Shown one piece after another: positions 6,957 through 14,583 of a stretch of 17,614 bases of DNA. Source of the DNA: a candidate division TA06 bacterium SM23_40. GTDB taxonomy: Bacteria; LJUI01; SM1-40. A model generated the notes under the pieces. It was not told where the DNA came from and did not search any database. It saw only the letters and a program-made list of their open reading frames with translations. The translations under genes and the position numbers were made by a program. Numbering within the stretch: the stretch's first letter is position 1; the number at the start of each line of letters is the position of its first letter. The DNA lies in assembly GCA_001303705.1 (NCBI GenBank), contig LJUI01000040.1, positions 1 to 17,614 of the forward strand, in the 5' to 3' direction.

Positions 6957-7439
6957 ATGATGGAACAGGAAAGGCCTAGTGAACTAACGTCTTACGTCGA
7001 GCAGTGGGGGATGCTCTTCGAACAGCTTGGAGCTACCCGTATGATGGGCAAGGTGCTGGGGTGGCTGCTCATCTGCGATCCCCCGGGGCAGACCGCCAGG
7101 CAAATCGCAGACGCCATCGGGGCGAGTATAAGCTCGATTAGCATCGCCACCCGCGCCCTGACCCAGGCAGCGATGATCGAACGGGTAGGCGTGCCCGGAG
7201 AGCGCAGCGCCCGCTTCCGCGTCAGGCCCGGCATGTGGTCGAGACTCATCAAAGTACGCATGGGGCACCTCGCCACGATGCGCGAGCTGGCCGACGAGGG
7301 ACTGAGGCTTCTCGATTCTCCGGACGCCGGACGTGCGCTGAGACTCAGGGAGATCCAGAGCTACTGCGAGTTCATCGACAGGGAACTCCCCGCGCTTCTC
7401 GCCCGGTGGGAGGAGGAATGGAAAGGAGGGAAGTCATGA
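6957..7439 (+). CDS. GbsR/MarR-family transcriptional regulator
   Basis: Small winged-helix DNA-binding protein, 160 residues, probably the local regulator of the envelope-export genes that follow. It resembles the GbsR-like branch of the MarR superfamily: YVEQWGMLFEQLGATRMMGKVLGWLLICDPP at the N-terminus (residues 13-43, written here only as a landmark by its conserved WG, G, R and GWLL positions), then a helix-turn-helix at about 45-76 (QIADAIGASISSISIATRAL) and a wing with GVPGERSARFRVRPG. The C-terminal half is helical and charged, probably for dimerisation. ATG 6957 has AAGGAGG 6 nt upstream; the next ATG (6960) is also possible, and an upstream TTG lies inside the promoter. Its stop overlaps the next start in ATGA, so it is co-transcribed. 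The ligand is unknown; osmolyte sensing as in Bacillus GbsR is not implied. Confidence 0.85.
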   Translation: MMEQERPSELTSYVEQWGMLFEQLGATRMMGKVLGWLLICDPPGQTARQIADAIGASISSISIATRALTQAAMIERVGVPGERSARFRVRPGMWSRLIKVRMGHLATMRELADEGLRLLDSPDAGRALRLREIQSYCEFIDRELPALLARWEEEWKGGKS

Positions 7440-8704
7440 CTGCGGAAAGAGATCGGCGAAGGTACCCGTGCCGGGCGGCCGGCCTGTATCTGCTGGCGCT
7501 CGCCGTGGTTCTCACGCCTCTCCTCGCGGGAACCGCCGCATCAGAGACCCACGTGAGACGCGAAGCCGGCGTGGAGAAGAGCACCGCCTCCGGAACAGAG
7601 GGCCGTTCAGAGCAGTATGTACGAGCGGGGGACGTGGAGACGCCCGGCGCAGGGACTTCCTCAATAGGGAGCATGTCTGCGCAGGCCGCGCAGACGCAGA
7701 GCGCACAGGCTTCCCCGAAACAGAAGAACCCTGCGCACGCCGCTGCTGGCACCACAGGGATACCTAGTGAGGCCGAGGCGCCCTGCACAGATACCGACAA
7801 CGCCAGCGCACAGATGTCTTCACCGGGAGAGACCCCACCGACAGACACCGACAACGCCGGCGCACAGACGTCCTCCGAGGGAGAGACGCCACCGACAGAC
7901 ACCGACAACGCCGGCGCACAGCTACCTCCCGACGAGGAGACGACGACGCCAGCCGAGCCGGAAACAGAAAGCGCACGGACCCCTTCGCAAACCGAACCAC
8001 CCGCGCCGGAGATGGGCGAGGCACCCGATGTGACGCGCCTGTTGAGGCGACTCGACGAGATGTACGAATCCTCGGGCACTTCGGCGCAGGTCGAGATCAC
8101 GATTGTCAAGCCGGACAAGACCAGGACGCTGCGGCTCCGCGCGTGGAGCAAGGGAGACGACAAGGCCCTCATCGTCATCGACGCGCCTGCCCGCGATGCG
8201 GGGACCGCTACGCTCAAGGTGGGCAGGAACCTCTGGAACTACCTGCCCAAGATATCGCGCACCATCCGCGTCCCTCCCTCGATGATGATGGGATCGTGGA
8301 TGGGGACTGATCTGACCAATGATGACATAGTTCGCGAGTCGTCCTACGAGGAGGACTATACCTCGGAGCTCGTGGGGATGTCGGCCGACCCTCGAGGATG
8401 GAAGGTTCGGCTCGATGCCCGCCCCGACGTTGCCGGTCTCTGGAACCGCGTGGAGATCGTCTTCTCCACGGATGAGGGACTCCCTGTACAGGCTCAGTTC
8501 TTCGATCGGAAGGACCGTCTCTCGCGTACCATGCGCTTCGAAGAGGTAAGGCAGATCGGCCGCAGGCAGGTGCCCACGGTCATGACCGTGATACCCGAGC
8601 GCGAAGAGAACGAGTACACAGAGCTCCGCTATCTGTCTATCGATTTCGACATCGAAGTCGATGATGATATGTTCAGCCTCTCCCAGTTGGAACGGAGGCG
8701 CTAG
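7436..8704 (+). CDS. LolA-like outer-membrane lipoprotein-sorting protein with long repeat linker
   Basis: Predicted periplasmic carrier of lipidated or hydrophobic cargo working with the ABC transporter encoded next. The 422 residues comprise an N-terminal hydrophobic segment (about 15-36; cleavage near AGTAA is possible), a low-complexity linker rich in Thr, Pro, Ala and Glu (about 37-195) containing three 18-residue repeats, and a LolA-like domain (about 197-420). That domain carries the family landmarks NLWNYLPKISRTIRVPPSM around 266-283 and WMGTDLTNDDIVRESS around 288-303. ATG 7436 was chosen for AAAGGAGGG 5 nt upstream, the ATGA overlap with the regulator and the signal-like start. An upstream extension to 7235 would run through the regulator gene. 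The linker is unusual and may hold the domain away from the membrane if the hydrophobic segment is not cleaved. Cargo is unknown. Confidence 0.85.
   Translation: MTAERDRRRYPCRAAGLYLLALAVVLTPLLAGTAASETHVRREAGVEKSTASGTEGRSEQYVRAGDVETPGAGTSSIGSMSAQAAQTQSAQASPKQKNPAHAAAGTTGIPSEAEAPCTDTDNASAQMSSPGETPPTDTDNAGAQTSSEGETPPTDTDNAGAQLPPDEETTTPAEPETESARTPSQTEPPAPEMGEAPDVTRLLRRLDEMYESSGTSAQVEITIVKPDKTRTLRLRAWSKGDDKALIVIDAPARDAGTATLKVGRNLWNYLPKISRTIRVPPSMMMGSWMGTDLTNDDIVRESSYEEDYTSELVGMSADPRGWKVRLDARPDVAGLWNRVEIVFSTDEGLPVQAQFFDRKDRLSRTMRFEEVRQIGRRQVPTVMTVIPEREENEYTELRYLSIDFDIEVDDDMFSLSQLERRR
7775..7936 (+). repeat. Three-copy 54-bp (18-residue) coding tandem repeat
   Basis: In-frame units start at 7775, 7829 and 7883. 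Each encodes a variant of E-(A/T)-P-(C/P)-TDTDNA-(S/G)-AQ followed by four to five variable residues, at residues 114-167 of the LolA-like protein. Units 2 and 3 are nearly identical at DNA level, so the expansion is recent or maintained by slippage or recombination. Confidence 0.9.
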
Positions 8705-8728
8705 AGCCCCAGAACCAGGGAGGAGGAC

Positions 8729-9970
8729 ATGGTATCCAGAAGCACCTTACGAATTGCATGGCGTAATCTCGGGCGCAACCGCAAGCGCACCATTCTCGCG
8801 CTCTCGGCGATAGCCGTCGGCCAGTTGGCCTTTCTCAGTGTCGCCGCCCTCATGCGTGGCTTCGGGGAACAGTATCTCGATTCGATAACCGGTCCCATGG
8901 TGGGCCACATACAGATCCACGCACCACGGTGGAGAGATGACCGGTCCATCGACGTGACGCTGCGGCACGTTTCAGCCACCATCGCCGAGGTCTTGCAGGA
9001 CCCGGACGTCGAACGCGCATCTCCCCGCATCTACGCCCCTGCCCTCGCAGCACTGGAAGTGGAAGGATTCATGAGCGTAGTCGTCGGCATCGATCCTGCC
9101 GCCGAATCACACCCCCGTGGGCTTGTCCCAGGCGAGCACCTTTCAGGCCAGCTAGGAGAGCATCGCGTCCTGGTCGGCGCGGCGCTCGCACAGAAGCAGA
9201 CCATCGAGCCCGGCATGGAGATCGCGATCGTGGGACAAGACGTGGATGGGTCCATCGCCAACGATCTGTTCACGGTATCGGGCGTCATCCCGTCCGCGAT
9301 CGATATCGTCCACAGTCAGGGCATCGTCATGTCCTTAGAAGACGCTCAGGAGCTCTTCCTCATGCCGGATCAGGCGCACGAGATCGTCATTCACCTAAGC
9401 AATCCGGACCGCATTGGCGATGTAGTTGCGCGTCTCTCCTCTCTCCCGCTCCTTCGGGATGCAGAGGTGCTCCCATGGCAGGAGATCCTTCCCCAATTCG
9501 TGTCTATCCTCAAGCTTATGGAGGGCTATATATTCGTGGTTCTGTTCATCGTCTTCCTCGCGGCAGCGGCCGGTATCGCAAACACCATGTTGATGTCGAC
9601 CTTCGAGCGCACCCACGAATTCGGCATGCTCCTCTCCCTCGGGTGCGGCCCGGGCCGCCTTTCGAGGATTATCGCGACAGAAGCCTTGCTCCTCGGGCTG
9701 GCGGGCGTGTCCATAGGAACAGCACTGGGAGTAGGGCTGGTCGCCCTCACCTCCGGATCTGGAATAGACTACGCCGCCCTGGGAGGCAGCGCATCCTCGT
9801 ACGAAGCCGCCTTTGCGGGGATCACGATGTCATCCCATACCTTCCCGAAGACGTACGTGAGTGATGTAGCCGTGGGAGTGATCGCAGTGCTCCTCACTTC
9901 GCTCCTCTCTGTCACCTGGCCTGTACTGCATATCGTGCGTCTCGAGCCGATGGAGGCAATGCGATCATGA
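8729..9970 (+). CDS. ABC transporter permease, FtsX/LolC-LolE/MacB type (first copy)
   Basis: Inner-membrane subunit of an export or extraction ABC transporter. The 413 residues show the classic plan: a cytoplasmic start with AWRNLGRNRKRT (10-21), a first helix at about 22-42, a large periplasmic domain (about 45-265), and three C-terminal helices (about 268-290, 310-345, 375-400). The FERTHEFGMLLSLG segment after the second helix is the coupling element typical of FtsX-domain permeases. It starts 24 nt after the LolA-like gene with GGGAGGAGG just upstream of the ATG. Its stop overlaps the next permease start in ATGA. Two unequal permeases with one ATPase recall LolCDE; LolC/E and MacB-like exporters cannot be told apart from sequence alone. 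Confidence 0.9.
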   Translation: MVSRSTLRIAWRNLGRNRKRTILALSAIAVGQLAFLSVAALMRGFGEQYLDSITGPMVGHIQIHAPRWRDDRSIDVTLRHVSATIAEVLQDPDVERASPRIYAPALAALEVEGFMSVVVGIDPAAESHPRGLVPGEHLSGQLGEHRVLVGAALAQKQTIEPGMEIAIVGQDVDGSIANDLFTVSGVIPSAIDIVHSQGIVMSLEDAQELFLMPDQAHEIVIHLSNPDRIGDVVARLSSLPLLRDAEVLPWQEILPQFVSILKLMEGYIFVVLFIVFLAAAAGIANTMLMSTFERTHEFGMLLSLGCGPGRLSRIIATEALLLGLAGVSIGTALGVGLVALTSGSGIDYAALGGSASSYEAAFAGITMSSHTFPKTYVSDVAVGVIAVLLTSLLSVTWPVLHIVRLEPMEAMRS

Positions 9971-11208
9971 GAGTGTCGATCATCACGAAGTTCGCCGTTC
10001 GCAGTCTCGGACGAAACGTACGCCGCACACTACTCTCTGTCGTCGGTATCGGTATCGGCTGCGCGGTGGCGCTCTTCCTTACCGCCTTCATGCGAGCCAG
10101 CAACCAGATGCGAGTCCGGGCGATCGCGGAGAGCGGCTTCGGGCACGCGAGGATCGTCCCCATCGAATGGGAGCGGACCCGCGATAATGAGCTTCGACTC
10201 CCGGATTGGGAAGTCGCACTCGAGACTGCCAGATCCACCGATGGCGTGAAGGTGGCTGCCCCTCACGCACGTGTCACAGCGCTCCTCGCCTTCGGCACGA
10301 GAGTCGCAGGGGTAGAGATGGTCGGTGTCGATCCTCCGGCAGAACAACAGACGAGCCGTCTCGTGCTTGCTGTCAGTGCGGGAAGGTACCTCCGCACCGG
10401 AGACCGGGGCGTTACGGTAATAGGAAGCACCATTGCCGAGCGTCTCGATGTCGAGCTCGACGATGATCTGCTTCTCACCGTCGTCAGAGGCGATGGGGAG
10501 ATGGAATACGCTATGCTTCGGATCGTCGGCATCATCAACACGGGCAGTCGGGAGATCGACGGGTCCATATGCCACATCACCCTCGAGGACCTCGAACGGC
10601 TCACCGGCGTTGTGGGAGCGGGAGAGATAACGCTCACGTTCGACGACCCCAGGAAAACCGATCGCCTGGCAGCTCAACTCGAAGAGAGGGTGCCGGAGGG
10701 GGATGCCGTCCTCACGTGGAAGCAAGTGGTGCCCGCGCAGGGCGCTGACTATGAGAGCGACCGTGCTTTCATGAATCTCCTTATGGGCATTGTAGTCGTT
10801 GTCGTAGTCCTCGGGATCACGAGCGCGCAGCTCACGGCGATCCTCGAACGAAAGCGCGAGTTCGCGGTACTGATGGCACTGGGGATGAAGGGCCTTCAGG
10901 TGATCCGCCTCGTCCTCGTCGAGACCGTAACGCTCGGAATACTGGGCGCGGCCGCCGGGCTGTTACTGGCCCTGCCCCCTGTGTACTACACCGCCACCAG
11001 GGGTCTCAATTTCGCCGCGATCCTGGGGGGAGACTCTGCGATCTCGGGAGTGCTCTTCGACCCGATCTTCTACTCAGATATGGGGGTCTGGATGATTCCC
11101 TATGCGCTGTTCGTGGCACTCATCTCCACGCTCATCGCAGCTGTATGGCCAGCCTGGTATGCATTCAATACAGATCCGACGTCGGCTCTCAGTCTTCGGG
11201 AGGCATAG
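9967..11208 (+). CDS. ABC transporter permease, FtsX/LolC-LolE/MacB type (second copy)
   Basis: Second inner-membrane permease, also 413 residues and of the same architecture but clearly diverged from the first. It begins RSLGRNVRRTLLSVVGIGIG with the first helix at about 18-42, has a large periplasmic domain, then three C-terminal helices starting with a Val-rich segment near 272-290. The coupling motif ILERKREFAVLMALG and a final WPAWYAFNTDPTSALSLREA follow. The ATG overlaps the previous stop by 4 nt, indicating coupled translation and a heterodimer in a fixed ratio. The nearby ATPase starts 2 nt after its stop. By analogy with LolC/LolE one permease may bind the periplasmic LolA-like carrier, but which one is not evident here. 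Confidence 0.9.
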   Translation: MRVSIITKFAVRSLGRNVRRTLLSVVGIGIGCAVALFLTAFMRASNQMRVRAIAESGFGHARIVPIEWERTRDNELRLPDWEVALETARSTDGVKVAAPHARVTALLAFGTRVAGVEMVGVDPPAEQQTSRLVLAVSAGRYLRTGDRGVTVIGSTIAERLDVELDDDLLLTVVRGDGEMEYAMLRIVGIINTGSREIDGSICHITLEDLERLTGVVGAGEITLTFDDPRKTDRLAAQLEERVPEGDAVLTWKQVVPAQGADYESDRAFMNLLMGIVVVVVVLGITSAQLTAILERKREFAVLMALGMKGLQVIRLVLVETVTLGILGAAAGLLLALPPVYYTATRGLNFAAILGGDSAISGVLFDPIFYSDMGVWMIPYALFVALISTLIAAVWPAWYAFNTDPTSALSLREA

Positions 11209-11210
11209 CG

Positions 11211-11930
11211 ATGAACAACACGCTCGTAGATGTTAAGAACGTGACAAAGGATTACCGCGCCGGCAAGGTTATCGTCCATGCTCTCCGCGGCCTCGACCTA
11301 GCCATCCACGAGGGAGACTTCATGTCCATCGTCGGCCCGAGCGGCAGCGGCAAGACCACACTCCTCAACCTCGTCGGCGCGCTCGATACCGCCACCAGTG
11401 GAGAGGTGAGCGTCTTCGGCAACGATCTCTCTACAATGGGCCGCAGGCGACGCGCCGACCTTCGCCTGAAATCGCTCGGTTTCGTCTTTCAAGCATACAA
11501 CCTCATCCCGGTGTTGACCGCGCGCGAGAATGTCGAATTCGTCCTCGAGCTACAGGGCGTGGGCAGCGAGCGCCGCGACATCGCATTCTCCACCCTGGAC
11601 GACCTCGGAATGGGTGACCTTGCCGACCGCCAGCCAAACGAGCTTTCCGGCGGACAGCAGCAGCGCGTAGCAGTGGCCCGGGCTGTGGCGTCACGCCCGA
11701 GGCTCGTCCTTGCGGACGAGCCGACGGCCAACCTCGACAGCGAGAACGCCGAGGCGCTGCTCCAGATGATGAGGCATCTCCGCGACGAGCAGGCCATGAC
11801 GTTTGTCTTCTCGACCCATGATCCCCTTGTCGTCTCGTATGCGTCACGCGTCGTGACACTGCGGGACGGCAGAGTAGTGAGCGATGAACTGAAGGACCCG
11901 ACCTCGGACGCCCACGAGGCAGGCAATTAG
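11211..11930 (+). CDS. ABC transporter ATP-binding protein, LolD/MacB family
   Basis: Cytoplasmic ATPase that would power the two permeases. All nucleotide-binding motifs are intact in the 239 residues: Walker A GPSGSGKT (42-49), Q-loop Gln94 in FVFQAYNLIPVLTARENV, signature LSGGQQQR (145-152), Walker B LVLADEPT (165-172), D-loop NLDS and switch His203 in STHDP. The sequence LIPVLTARENVEFVL and the length match the LolD/MacB/FtsE group rather than importers. ATG 11211 was chosen because GGGAGG lies 7 nt upstream, overlapping the previous gene's end, and because the protein then begins with the usual short beta strand. The longer frame from 11145 overlaps the permease by 64 nt and is unlikely. 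Confidence 0.93.
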   Translation: MNNTLVDVKNVTKDYRAGKVIVHALRGLDLAIHEGDFMSIVGPSGSGKTTLLNLVGALDTATSGEVSVFGNDLSTMGRRRRADLRLKSLGFVFQAYNLIPVLTARENVEFVLELQGVGSERRDIAFSTLDDLGMGDLADRQPNELSGGQQQRVAVARAVASRPRLVLADEPTANLDSENAEALLQMMRHLRDEQAMTFVFSTHDPLVVSYASRVVTLRDGRVVSDELKDPTSDAHEAGN

Positions 11931-11943
11931 CCGGGGGCATTCG

Positions 11944-13233
11944 ATGCGTCTGATAAGAATCGGAAAGCTGCTCCTTGGCACGACCACGGCGATCTGTCTT
12001 TGCGCCTCGGTGCCTGCCTCACACTCGTTCGAACTCTGGTCGAGTAGCGATGGCAACATCCACTATTCCCTCGACGCCTCCCTCAAGTCGACTTCTCTTC
12101 TCGCACGCGCACCCGATGACTCGCTCCTCTACCCGGAGCGCTGGAGCGGCGCCTCTCTGTGGCGAATGCGTCTCGCCTTCGAAGCGCGGGCCGGCTCGTG
12201 GCTCAACGCCGAGGTAGCCTATGAGCAACGCGCCCGCACTATCTCGGAACGCTCTGGCGCAGGAGGCGGCGCGGGTATCCTCGCGTCTGAGAGCCGCGCG
12301 CCCTACCGTATTGCACAGGTCGACGAGGCGCTTGTGGAGATCGGCAGCACGTTCTCGTACAGACACGAACTGGACCGGGCCTTCGTGGCGGCCTATTTCG
12401 GGAGGGCCGAGATCGCGGCGGGCAGGCAGGCGATCGGCTGGGGGCGCGGCGTGCTCTTCAGCGCAGTCGACATCCTTGCTCCGTTCACCCCCCTGGAGAG
12501 CGATCGAGAGTGGCGCCGCGGCATCGATGCCGTACGCGGGAGCATTCTCCTCACCGACCTCATCTCCTTCGATGCTGTAGCGGCGATAGGCGAGTCGCTC
12601 GACACATCCTCATTTGTGGGACGCCTGCGCGGATATGTCGGCAACCTCGACGGCGAGCTCTTCGTCGGCAGGCGGTACGAGGACTACCTGTACGCGGCCA
12701 CGGCCTCCGCGCCGGTGTGGGAGGCCGAACTGCACGGCGAGGTCGCCCTGTTCAACACACCTGAAGACGTCCCGGACGGGGGCACCTTCGGGCGCGACGA
12801 CCTCGTTGCCAAAGCGGTCATCGGGGGATCGTACAGCTTCGATATAGGAAGCGGCATTCTTGCCTTCGCCGAGTACCACTACTCCGGATTCGGGGTACCA
12901 AAGATAGAGGACCTGGGGACACACCTGCAGGAGGAGGCATTCCGGGAGCGGTTGGCTCGCGGCGATACGCAGATTCTCGGCCGACACGCCGTAGCGTTTC
13001 AGGCCACGTATGGGATCGGGGCCCTCCTCTCCCCCAGCGCCTCCTGGATACTGAGCCCGGCAGATGGTTCAGGTGTCCTGATCCCGGGGGTCTCGTGGAT
13101 CTTCTCAGATAATCTGACCCTCACCGCCAGTGCCTACCTCCCTCACGGCGAGGAACCCCACGACGGCCAGCTCACGAGCGAATACGGCGGCACCCCGGCC
13201 AGCGGACTCCTCCAGATCAGCTTCTACTATTGA
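11944..13233 (+). CDS. Outer-membrane beta-barrel protein of the export operon
   Basis: Predicted outer-membrane protein of 429 residues. It has a signal peptide (basic MRLIRIGK, hydrophobic 9-24, cleavage near PASHS at 24-28) followed by many amphipathic strands with Gly/Asp turns. A conserved-looking block at about 155-200 includes GRQAIGWGRG, DILAPFTPLE and REWRRGIDAVRG, and the chain ends in aromatic residues (ISFYY). It resembles the DUF1302-type or generic outer-membrane proteins often found with LolA-like and FtsX-permease genes, but I cannot assign a named family. It is 13 nt downstream of the ATPase gene with a GGGGG ribosome site, so it belongs to the operon. It could be the outer-membrane acceptor or exit, replacing LolB, which is absent. 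The last two sense codons lie inside the first 26-bp repeat. Confidence 0.75.
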   Translation: MRLIRIGKLLLGTTTAICLCASVPASHSFELWSSSDGNIHYSLDASLKSTSLLARAPDDSLLYPERWSGASLWRMRLAFEARAGSWLNAEVAYEQRARTISERSGAGGGAGILASESRAPYRIAQVDEALVEIGSTFSYRHELDRAFVAAYFGRAEIAAGRQAIGWGRGVLFSAVDILAPFTPLESDREWRRGIDAVRGSILLTDLISFDAVAAIGESLDTSSFVGRLRGYVGNLDGELFVGRRYEDYLYAATASAPVWEAELHGEVALFNTPEDVPDGGTFGRDDLVAKAVIGGSYSFDIGSGILAFAEYHYSGFGVPKIEDLGTHLQEEAFRERLARGDTQILGRHAVAFQATYGIGALLSPSASWILSPADGSGVLIPGVSWIFSDNLTLTASAYLPHGEEPHDGQLTSEYGGTPASGLLQISFYY

Positions 13234-13355
13234 TCGATTCACCCTCGTAATACTACTAATCGATTCACCGTCCCACTACCATTGATCGATTGGCAGTCCT
13301 ATCACTATTGATCGATCGACCGCCACATCAGCTCCGATCGATCGGGGATGCATGC
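13226..13355. repeat. Five-unit imperfect 26-bp tandem repeat centred on ATCGAT
   Basis: The core ATCGATT or ATCGATC starts at 13233, 13259, 13285, 13311 and 13337, exactly 26 bp apart each time. Units start at 13226, 13252, 13278, 13304 and 13330; the first four share ACTAYTRATCGATT-like sequence followed by ACC and pyrimidine-rich DNA, and the fifth is the most diverged. The array overlaps the last codons and stop of the outer-membrane protein gene. Twenty-six is not a multiple of three and stops occur, so it is not a protein repeat. There are no unique spacers, so it is not CRISPR. The self-complementary core could suit a dimeric protein. Confidence 0.8.
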
Positions 13356-13499
13356 GTAATCGGTGCGTGCGATCGGCTTCGAGGCAAGGCCATTCTCTAG
13401 CGATCAGGAAGACCTGCCTTGGAGGAACCGGCTTAGTAGTCAAGGCGAGGTGACCGTACAGAATCTGATGGGCGCGAAAAATCCGATAGGAAGTCGATG

Positions 13500-14222
13500 T
13501 CACAGCCAGAAGTGATAGTAGAAGTCGACCTTCTCGATCGAATAGCCGCACTTCTCATACAGGTTACAGGCAGGGACATTCGCCTGCTGTGTGACGACCT
13601 GTCCATACCTGAACCCACGGGCCATGAACCACTGCTGGGCGGAGCGAACCAGAGTCTCCCCGTATTCCCTTCCTCTGTAGTTGCCGTCGACGGCAATCAG
13701 GCCGATTTCTCCGCGCTCGCCCTTACTCCCCAGCGTCACCATCCCGACAACTGACTCGCCGTCCCGGATCACGAGCACGGCGTCCGCGAGCATCCCCTTG
13801 AGACAATTGTGTATCCACGTGGTGTACAGCTCGACGAACTTCTTCCTGGGGATCCTGGGGTCCACAGCGAACCGAGAATACTCCCCGCTCTGAACGCCCA
13901 GTGCTTCCAGATCCGATATCCGCATCGAGGGCTGATACGGCTCGACGGCCGCGGCGGGCACGAACTGTGTCGACACAATGGTGCTGAAGTCGATGAAGAA
14001 CGTTGTTTTCTTGTCCGCGAGGAACCCGCCCAGGGACTGCGCAGCAGGCTGGGAACTGCGGCTGGTACTGTCCGAAGGCCAGTATACCAGCTTCACATTC
14101 TCCTCTCTCAGCGTCGATAGAACCCGCGCCAGCTCTTCGCTGTCGAGCCGCGGCGCCGTTATGAAGGCGACTCTGAATCCGAAGAAATCAGTGTCCCAGT
14201 CGAGTATCCGATACATTCCCAT
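13500..14222 (-). CDS. GNAT-family N-acetyltransferase, WecD/RffC-like
   Basis: Predicted acyl-CoA-dependent N-acyltransferase, similar in plan to enzymes that acetylate amino sugars on nucleotide carriers. From ATG 14222 the product has 240 residues, near E. coli WecD. Residues 6-16 (LDWDTDFFGFR) match the WD-x-x-FFG start of this subfamily, VKLVYWPSD follows, and the acetyl-CoA loop VDGNYRGREYGETLV lies at about 176-190. The end, CGYSIEKVDFYYHFWL, has the typical aromatic C-terminus. The start is uncertain: 14222 has AGGTGA 8 nt upstream and leaves the family N-terminus intact, while the frame stays open to a GTG at 14399 with further ATGs at 14324 and 14312. No sugar-biosynthesis genes adjoin it, so the substrate is unknown. 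It stands alone between the repeat array and the glycosylase gene. Confidence 0.75.
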   Translation of the reverse strand: MGMYRILDWDTDFFGFRVAFITAPRLDSEELARVLSTLREENVKLVYWPSDSTSRSSQPAAQSLGGFLADKKTTFFIDFSTIVSTQFVPAAAVEPYQPSMRISDLEALGVQSGEYSRFAVDPRIPRKKFVELYTTWIHNCLKGMLADAVLVIRDGESVVGMVTLGSKGERGEIGLIAVDGNYRGREYGETLVRSAQQWFMARGFRYGQVVTQQANVPACNLYEKCGYSIEKVDFYYHFWL

Positions 14223-14583
14223 GTGCTCTTTCACCTGCGTCGCGGCCCATTCCTGCTCGCTTGCCGGCCGACCCCTGCACGCTCCCTGCGGGACGATGAC
14301 GAATAAAGCCATCTTCCCTGCCATCCTCGTCCCAACAAGCTGCGAGCTGAGGGGACAGCCCAATGCCGGATGAGAGCCAGCCGATCCGTCAATCGTCACT
14401 CACTGCGTTATGGCCACCCCCGGTACTCACTCTGTTACCGGTGACGGCCCGGGGCAATGGCACTGCTGCTTCATTCTCCGCCCCGGCGACTAGACTCCGG
14501 GCACCGACCTGACGGCGGCCGCCTCCGGCTCACGGGCAGAATGTATACTGATGCCGAAGAGTCAGTGCAGGTCCCCCTACGGC
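14223..14583. other. Gap between acetyltransferase and glycosylase genes
   Basis: No separate gene is supported. The minus-strand acetyltransferase frame stays open through 14223-14399 and may be translated if the GTG start is used. An inverted repeat CCGGTA (14420-14425) / TACCGG (14436-14441) with a 10-nt loop is present but has no T-run. No clear promoter or terminator was found. Confidence 0.5.

Noticed and set aside
7235-7435. N-terminal extension of the LolA-like protein to 7235
   Set aside because: It would overlap the whole C-terminal half of the regulator gene. The ATG at 7436 has an excellent ribosome site and begins a signal sequence.
11944-12030. Lipoprotein signal in the barrel protein (ICLCAS near residues 17-22)
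   Set aside because: The cysteines lie within the hydrophobic core without a proper lipobox, and a signal-peptidase I type site follows. A barrel with an aromatic C-terminus fits better.
13226-13355. CRISPR array or coding repeat
   Set aside because: The period is 26 bp with only a short conserved core, no distinct spacers, and the unit is not a multiple of three.
13326-13551. Small minus-strand frame between the repeat and the acetyltransferase end
   Set aside because: It overlaps the acetyltransferase C-terminus in another frame and the ATCGAT repeat, and has no ribosome site or motif.
14420-14441. Rho-independent terminator from the CCGGTA/TACCGG inverted repeat
   Set aside because: The stem is only 6 bp with a 10-nt loop and no T-run on either strand.
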